From: Gordoniibacillus chartarius
Lineage (GTDB): Bacteria; Bacillota; Bacilli; Paenibacillales; NBRC-103111
Length of the DNA: 64,000 nt
Reading direction: 5' to 3'
Assembly: GCF_042432825.1 (NCBI RefSeq)
Contig: NZ_JBHLWN010000060.1
Coordinates: forward strand, 83,417 to 147,416
Part shown: positions 61,060 through 64,000 of the stretch, piece after piece
Layout of the letters: the number at the start of each line of letters is the position of its first letter
How positions within the stretch are numbered: position 1 is the first letter of the stretch
Position numbers and translations under genes: made by a program
Notes under the pieces: generated by a model
Databases searched by the model: none
What the model saw: the letters and a program-made list of their open reading frames with translations, nothing else
What the model was told of the DNA's origin: nothing

Positions 61060-61737
61060 ATGATGACGATAAATAGGAGCGCTTTGGTCGCAGGCGCGAC
61101 GGGACTTGTCGGTCAGGAGCTCGTGCGGCAGCTGCTGGCCGGGGGCAGCTGCGGAAAGGTAATTGCGTTAGTGCGCCGTGAGCTGGCGATTGAACATCCT
61201 TCGCTAGTGCAGCTTAGGGTCGATTATGAGCGGCTGGAGGAGTCGGCGGCGGGTATAGATATGAAAGAAGCCGACGTTTACTGCGCGCTCGGGACGACGA
61301 TCAGGACGGCGGGCAGTCAAGCGGCGTTCCGCAAAGTCGATTACGACTACCCGCTGGAGCTGGGAAGGCTCGCGAAGCGGCAAGGCGCCGGACAGCTGCT
61401 CGTCGTCAGCTCGATGGGAGCAGATGCCCGGTCCCGGATATTTTACAGCAGGGTGAAGGGAGAGCTGGAGGAGGCGCTGCGCGGGCTGGGATTGCCGACG
61501 CTCTCGCTGTTCCGTCCGTCCTTGCTTCTAGGGGAGAGAGCGGAATTTCGGCTCGGCGAACGGGTAGGCGCGGTACTGTCCCGAGGCTTGTCGTTTGCCA
61601 TGGCGGGACCGCTGGCGAGGTACAAGCCGATTCATGCGCGCGACGTGGCGGCCGGGATGATCGCCGCAGCGCGCAAGGCGCAGCCGGGCTGTACGGTGTA
61701 CCTTTCCGACGCGATTGCCGAATTGGCGAGGCGCTAG
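61060..61737 (+). CDS. NAD(P)-binding atypical SDR (HTATIP2-like oxidoreductase)
   Basis: A 225-residue Rossmann-fold protein: ALVAGATGLVGQELVRQLL (glycine loop GATGLVG), VIALVRREL, DVYCALGTTIRTAGSQAAFRKVDYDYPLELGRLAKRQGAGQLLVVSSMGAD and FYSRVKGELEEALRGLGLPTLSLFRPSLLLGER. The Ser-Ser-Met and Tyr-Ser-Arg-Val-Lys (YxxxK) residues form the active centre. This fits the HTATIP2/YbjT-like atypical SDR group. AGGGGGATAG precedes ATG 61060; a second ATG follows at once. Substrate unknown. Confidence 0.85.
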   Translation: MMTINRSALVAGATGLVGQELVRQLLAGGSCGKVIALVRRELAIEHPSLVQLRVDYERLEESAAGIDMKEADVYCALGTTIRTAGSQAAFRKVDYDYPLELGRLAKRQGAGQLLVVSSMGADARSRIFYSRVKGELEEALRGLGLPTLSLFRPSLLLGERAEFRLGERVGAVLSRGLSFAMAGPLARYKPIHARDVAAGMIAAARKAQPGCTVYLSDAIAELARR

Positions 61738-61897
61738 AATCGTACACGCATGCCGCTGCCATGAAGGGGCGCTACCGGCAGTATTTCCACCACGAGCTCG
61801 CGCGCGCCGACGGCACTCCCGCTGGGGTATAGAGACAGGGGAGCAGAGCCATCCTAGGAACGGTGTTCCAATTCCAATGAATCGGATGGTGCGATGG

Positions 61898-62362
61898 ATG
61901 ACGACGATACAGTTGACCGATTCGGCTCAACAGCTAGCTAAATTCCTAGAAGGGCAGTATATGGGCATTCACGCTTACGATCATTTCATTCAAAATATGG
62001 ATGATGCCTACCTCAAACAAGAGCTTCAGCATATTCAACAGGATTTGAAGAGTCAGGCCTCCCGAGTTGCCGCGCGAATCCAAGAGCTTGGCGGTAATCC
62101 TCCCGACAACCTCGGGATCGGAGGGCAAATACAAGAATGGGTTTCGGAGTTGAAAGGCTTTCCTGCAAGTCCGGAAGGCATTTTACGGATGGCTCTAAAG
62201 GGAGAGGACAAGTACGGAATTCACCGTGCGCACGAAGAGATTCATGGGAAATTAGATGAGCAAAGCGCCGCGCTTATTGACGATGTGTTCAAACGGAGCA
62301 AAGCGCATGTTGATAAGCTGCAGCTGCTGCTTGAACATCTTTCGGCGGCGGAGCGACTTTAG
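61898..62362 (+). CDS. DUF2383 ferritin-like four-helix protein
   Basis: A 154-residue all-helical protein: QLTDSAQQLAKFLEGQYMGIHAYDHFIQNM, LKQELQHIQQDLKSQASRVAARIQELGG, MALKGEDKYGIHRAHEEIHGKLDEQ and a last helix KRSKAHVDKLQLLLEHL. Glu and His pairs (GQYMGIHAYDH, RAHEEIHGKL) recall the di-metal pockets of the ferritin-like PA2169/DUF2383 family. The ATG at 61898 gives TTIQLTDS; an in-frame ATG at 61877 (NRMVRW) is also possible, and neither has a good ribosome site. The TAG stop lies in a perfect TTAGGAAT-T-ATTCCTAA palindrome. Function unknown. Confidence 0.75.
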   Translation: MTTIQLTDSAQQLAKFLEGQYMGIHAYDHFIQNMDDAYLKQELQHIQQDLKSQASRVAARIQELGGNPPDNLGIGGQIQEWVSELKGFPASPEGILRMALKGEDKYGIHRAHEEIHGKLDEQSAALIDDVFKRSKAHVDKLQLLLEHLSAAERL

Positions 62363-62405
62363 GAATTATTCCTAAGGTGAAAAAACGGGATTTTGAGAAG
62401 AAGCG

Positions 62406-62438
62406 AAGGAGTTGCCGCGGCAGCTCCTTTATTGTTTT
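62406..62438 (+). terminator. Terminator of the DUF2383 gene
   Basis: AAGGAGTTGCC pairs with GGCAGCTCCTT around GC, followed by TATTGTTTT. Confidence 0.85.
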
Positions 62439-62575
62439 GATTAAACTAACACTACCAGATAGCTGAATCTTTGTGTTTCTAGTGCTGTCACACATTAATC
62501 ATACTGATAGCATGATCAACAATAAAATTATGGTAAGCTGTAGTGAAAACCAAATAACCCACTGGAGGATTCAAT

Positions 62576-62959
62576 ATGAACTGGTTCATCTTTAGTGCTT
62601 CAATCATTGCCTTTGTGGTTGGCCTGATCCACACTGTTCTAGGTGAGGTTTTGATTTTCCGCAAGATGAGGCGCAATAGCTTCATACCGACGGATGGTGG
62701 CAGCGTTTTAAAGGAATCTAATGTGCGTATTCTCTGGGCTACTTGGCATGCGCTTACGGCCTTTGGATGGGGGCTGGCTCTCCTCCTGTTTTGGCTTGCA
62801 CGTCACTCACCGCACGAAGGTACGTACTCGTTACTGGTAAATATAGTAGCTGCCTCTATGCTCGCAGGCTCAGCTTTAGTCTTTATCGGTACAAAAGGCA
62901 GGCATCCCGGGTGGGCCGGTTTATTGATCGTAGCCATACTTTCATGGATAGGTGGTTAA
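62576..62959 (+). CDS. Small four-helix membrane protein
   Basis: A 127-residue protein with four hydrophobic helices: FIFSASIIAFVVGLIHTVLGE, a second near WATWHALTAFGWGLALLLFWLA, then LLVNIVAASMLAGSALVFIG and WAGLLIVAILSWIG. His residues in helices 1 and 2 (LIHTV, ATWHAL) could bind a cofactor. CTGGAGG precedes the ATG. Its base composition is clearly more AT-rich than the genes to the left, as is all the sequence after 62450. Function unknown. Confidence 0.75.
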   Translation: MNWFIFSASIIAFVVGLIHTVLGEVLIFRKMRRNSFIPTDGGSVLKESNVRILWATWHALTAFGWGLALLLFWLARHSPHEGTYSLLVNIVAASMLAGSALVFIGTKGRHPGWAGLLIVAILSWIGG

Positions 62960-62994
62960 ATTTTCAGACGTAATCCGATAACCATTAGGTTTTT

Positions 62995-63269
62995 TCAAAC
63001 GAGAGTGCAGACACGTAATTGATTACCATCTGGATCCACGATTTTCATCATGCGAAGCCCTTTAAGTTCCTCATTGGGAGGCTCAATACGGATTTCCTTT
63101 TTGCCCTTTAATTCGTTGTACCAGCTATCAACATTTGGAACAAAAAAATGAACGGGAAATGCGGTTCAAATCGATGTTCCCAGTCGATTTTAAAGCCCAT
63201 TCCCTCCACGTAGAAGGCCTTACTTTTTACATAGTCGGTAATACGAAATGCAGGAATCACTGTTTGCAC
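62995..63269 (-). pseudogene. VOC (glyoxalase/bleomycin-resistance type) protein, frameshifted
   Basis: The front part reads QTVIPAFRITDYVKSKAFYVEGMGFKIDWEHRFEPHFPFI, a normal start of a vicinal-oxygen-chelate protein with GTG at 63269 (AGGAGG 6 bases before it). At the run of seven A (seven T on the gene strand) near 63147 the frame breaks and stops at 63108. In the next frame the protein goes on: FVPNVDSWYNELKGKKEIRIEPP, then GLRMMKIVDPDGNQLRVCTLV, stopping at 62995. One more T in the run would restore a product of about 91 residues. Either a real mutation or a homopolymer error. Confidence 0.85.
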
Positions 63270-63321
63270 ATTGACCCTCCTCATATCAGGCATTGTTATT
63301 AATTTCAATTATCGGGTTGTA

Positions 63322-63603
63322 TTATCCTCCCGATAGTTCAGCGGGTTTTTGGTTTTTATAAAAAAATACTGCGAGAATAATATGCAACAAAGGTACAAAC
63401 TTTACCCACGGTAAGTTGGGATAACCACTAAAATACCATACTTCAGGAAATAGTAATACGCTGCCTATCGTCATTGCCTTCCAGGACCGCTTAGTAAGCG
63501 CATACACAAAAATAACGCCAGATGTGATTAGTAGAGGGTAGAATAATGGTAGTACGCCGAAGAGTAAAGCCAGTACCACTTCCACAAAACCACCCCAAAT
63601 CAA
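63322..63603 (-). CDS. Small membrane protein of unknown function
   Basis: Up to 93 residues with three to four hydrophobic helices (VVLALLFGVLPLFYPLLITSGVIFVY, AMTIGSVLLFPEVWYFSGY, WVKFVPLLHIILAVFFY). A TTG at 63603 has no ribosome site; GTG at 63585 with GGGGTGG close by is a better start. AT-rich like its neighbours. It is bracketed by two near-identical 16-base sequences. Function unknown. Confidence 0.55.
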   Translation of the reverse strand: MIWGGFVEVVLALLFGVLPLFYPLLITSGVIFVYALTKRSWKAMTIGSVLLFPEVWYFSGYPNLPWVKFVPLLHIILAVFFYKNQKPAELSGG

Positions 63604-63702
63604 ATAAAAATGTCGGAATAAACCGTTCGCGGCTTACCCGCCATTATAAGGTACGAATCCAAATCTTGGAAAGTTGCGTTAATCTGCCCGATAGTTGAGC
63701 GG
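63329..63702. repeat. Direct repeats bracketing the small membrane gene
   Basis: CCCGATAGTTCAGCGG (63329-63344) and CCCGATAGTTGAGCGG (63687-63702) agree at 15 of 16 bases, 358 bases apart, on either side of the gene at 63322-63603. The left copy encodes the last residues of that gene. Confidence 0.5.
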
Positions 63703-64000
63703 AGCGGAGAAACGAACCAATCGATGGATCGTTCCATCTCCGTGCAATCGTATCCAGTTAGCGTAAGGCGTTACCGATAGTGAACTTGATGTCTGATAAT
63801 AAATCCCTTCTCAGTAAAGTGCATCAGTGAAAGAGATTAACTTTGCTTCGAACCAGTATCTTTTTTTGGTTAGTGTGAAATTTTATAATATTTTGGTTTA
63901 TTCATTGAATTTATAGTTAATTTAAAGATGTAAAATACCATAGACTCTCGGAGTTAAGGGGGCTTTTGAGGCTGAAACAAGGCATACTTCCTGAAGAACG
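63703..64000. other. AT-rich right end without a supported gene
   Basis: Mostly non-coding. At the edge, AAGGGGG is followed by TTG at 63966 and an open frame, RLKQGILPEER, that runs out of the window; this may be the first codons of a gene, but the spacing (3 bases) is tight. I see no tRNA or repeat beyond the one listed. Confidence 0.25.

Overview
The window looks like chromosome of a GC-rich, endospore-forming Bacillota, most likely Paenibacillaceae. The grounds are the strong AAGGAGG-type ribosome binding sites with frequent TTG/GTG starts, a yyaC spore-protease homologue, a protein with C-terminal SLH (cell-wall anchoring) domains, giant surface proteins, a B12-riboswitch-controlled class I ribonucleotide reductase, and the mix of glycoside hydrolases and signalling proteins. 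No rRNA, tRNA, CRISPR array, insertion sequence or prophage was seen.

Left part (1-20500): a GH105 hydrolase (cut by the window edge) and a GH31 glycosidase form a carbohydrate operon. A CYTH-domain protein follows, then a sensor histidine kinase broken by three single-base shifts. A convergent minus-strand locus encodes a giant protein of about 15 DUF11-like repeats of two alternating kinds; it is split in two at an ATGA junction inside a repeat. After a small methyltransferase and a single-PAS protein comes nrdAB, preceded by a promoter, two NrdR-like boxes 32 bp apart and a cobalamin riboswitch. A membrane metallophosphoesterase and a secreted helical-repeat protein close this part.

Middle (20500-47500): a GAF/RsbW-like ATPase protein, PspC, a YhfC-type intramembrane protease, glnS, a SUFU-domain protein, then a two-gene, 12-kb operon for giant exported surface proteins (the second with SLH domains). 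A chemotaxis receptor, an M29 aminopeptidase, a DUF445 protein, a PAP2 phosphatase and a MHYT-PAS-PAS-GGDEF-EAL cyclic-di-GMP protein follow. A 525-bp non-coding gap after it holds three consecutive imperfect palindromes.

Right part (47500-64000): a GT2 glycosyltransferase, yyaC, and def, whose stop codon shares a TTAA with that of yyaC. An XRE regulator sits just upstream of def; two operator-like dyads separate this pair from a divergent ABC exporter. Then come AraC-family, DHFR-like and small hypothetical genes, and a copZ-like metallochaperone translationally coupled to an unusual SDR under a CsoR-like box. A three-gene operon (DUF2334 deacetylase-like protein with Ca-binding FG-GAP-like motifs, PgaC-like GT2, and a cyclic-nucleotide-binding domain fused to a CPBP-like membrane domain) is the best candidate for a poorly described system: a polysaccharide machine with its own nucleotide-sensing membrane partner. 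A TauE-family permease, an oxidoreductase, a DUF2383 ferritin-like protein and an AT-richer end with a frameshifted VOC gene and small membrane proteins finish the window.

Several genes carry single-base lesions (kinase, giant repeat protein, VOC protein, a secreted peptide). Some lie in homopolymer runs, so sequencing error must be excluded before they are read as biology.
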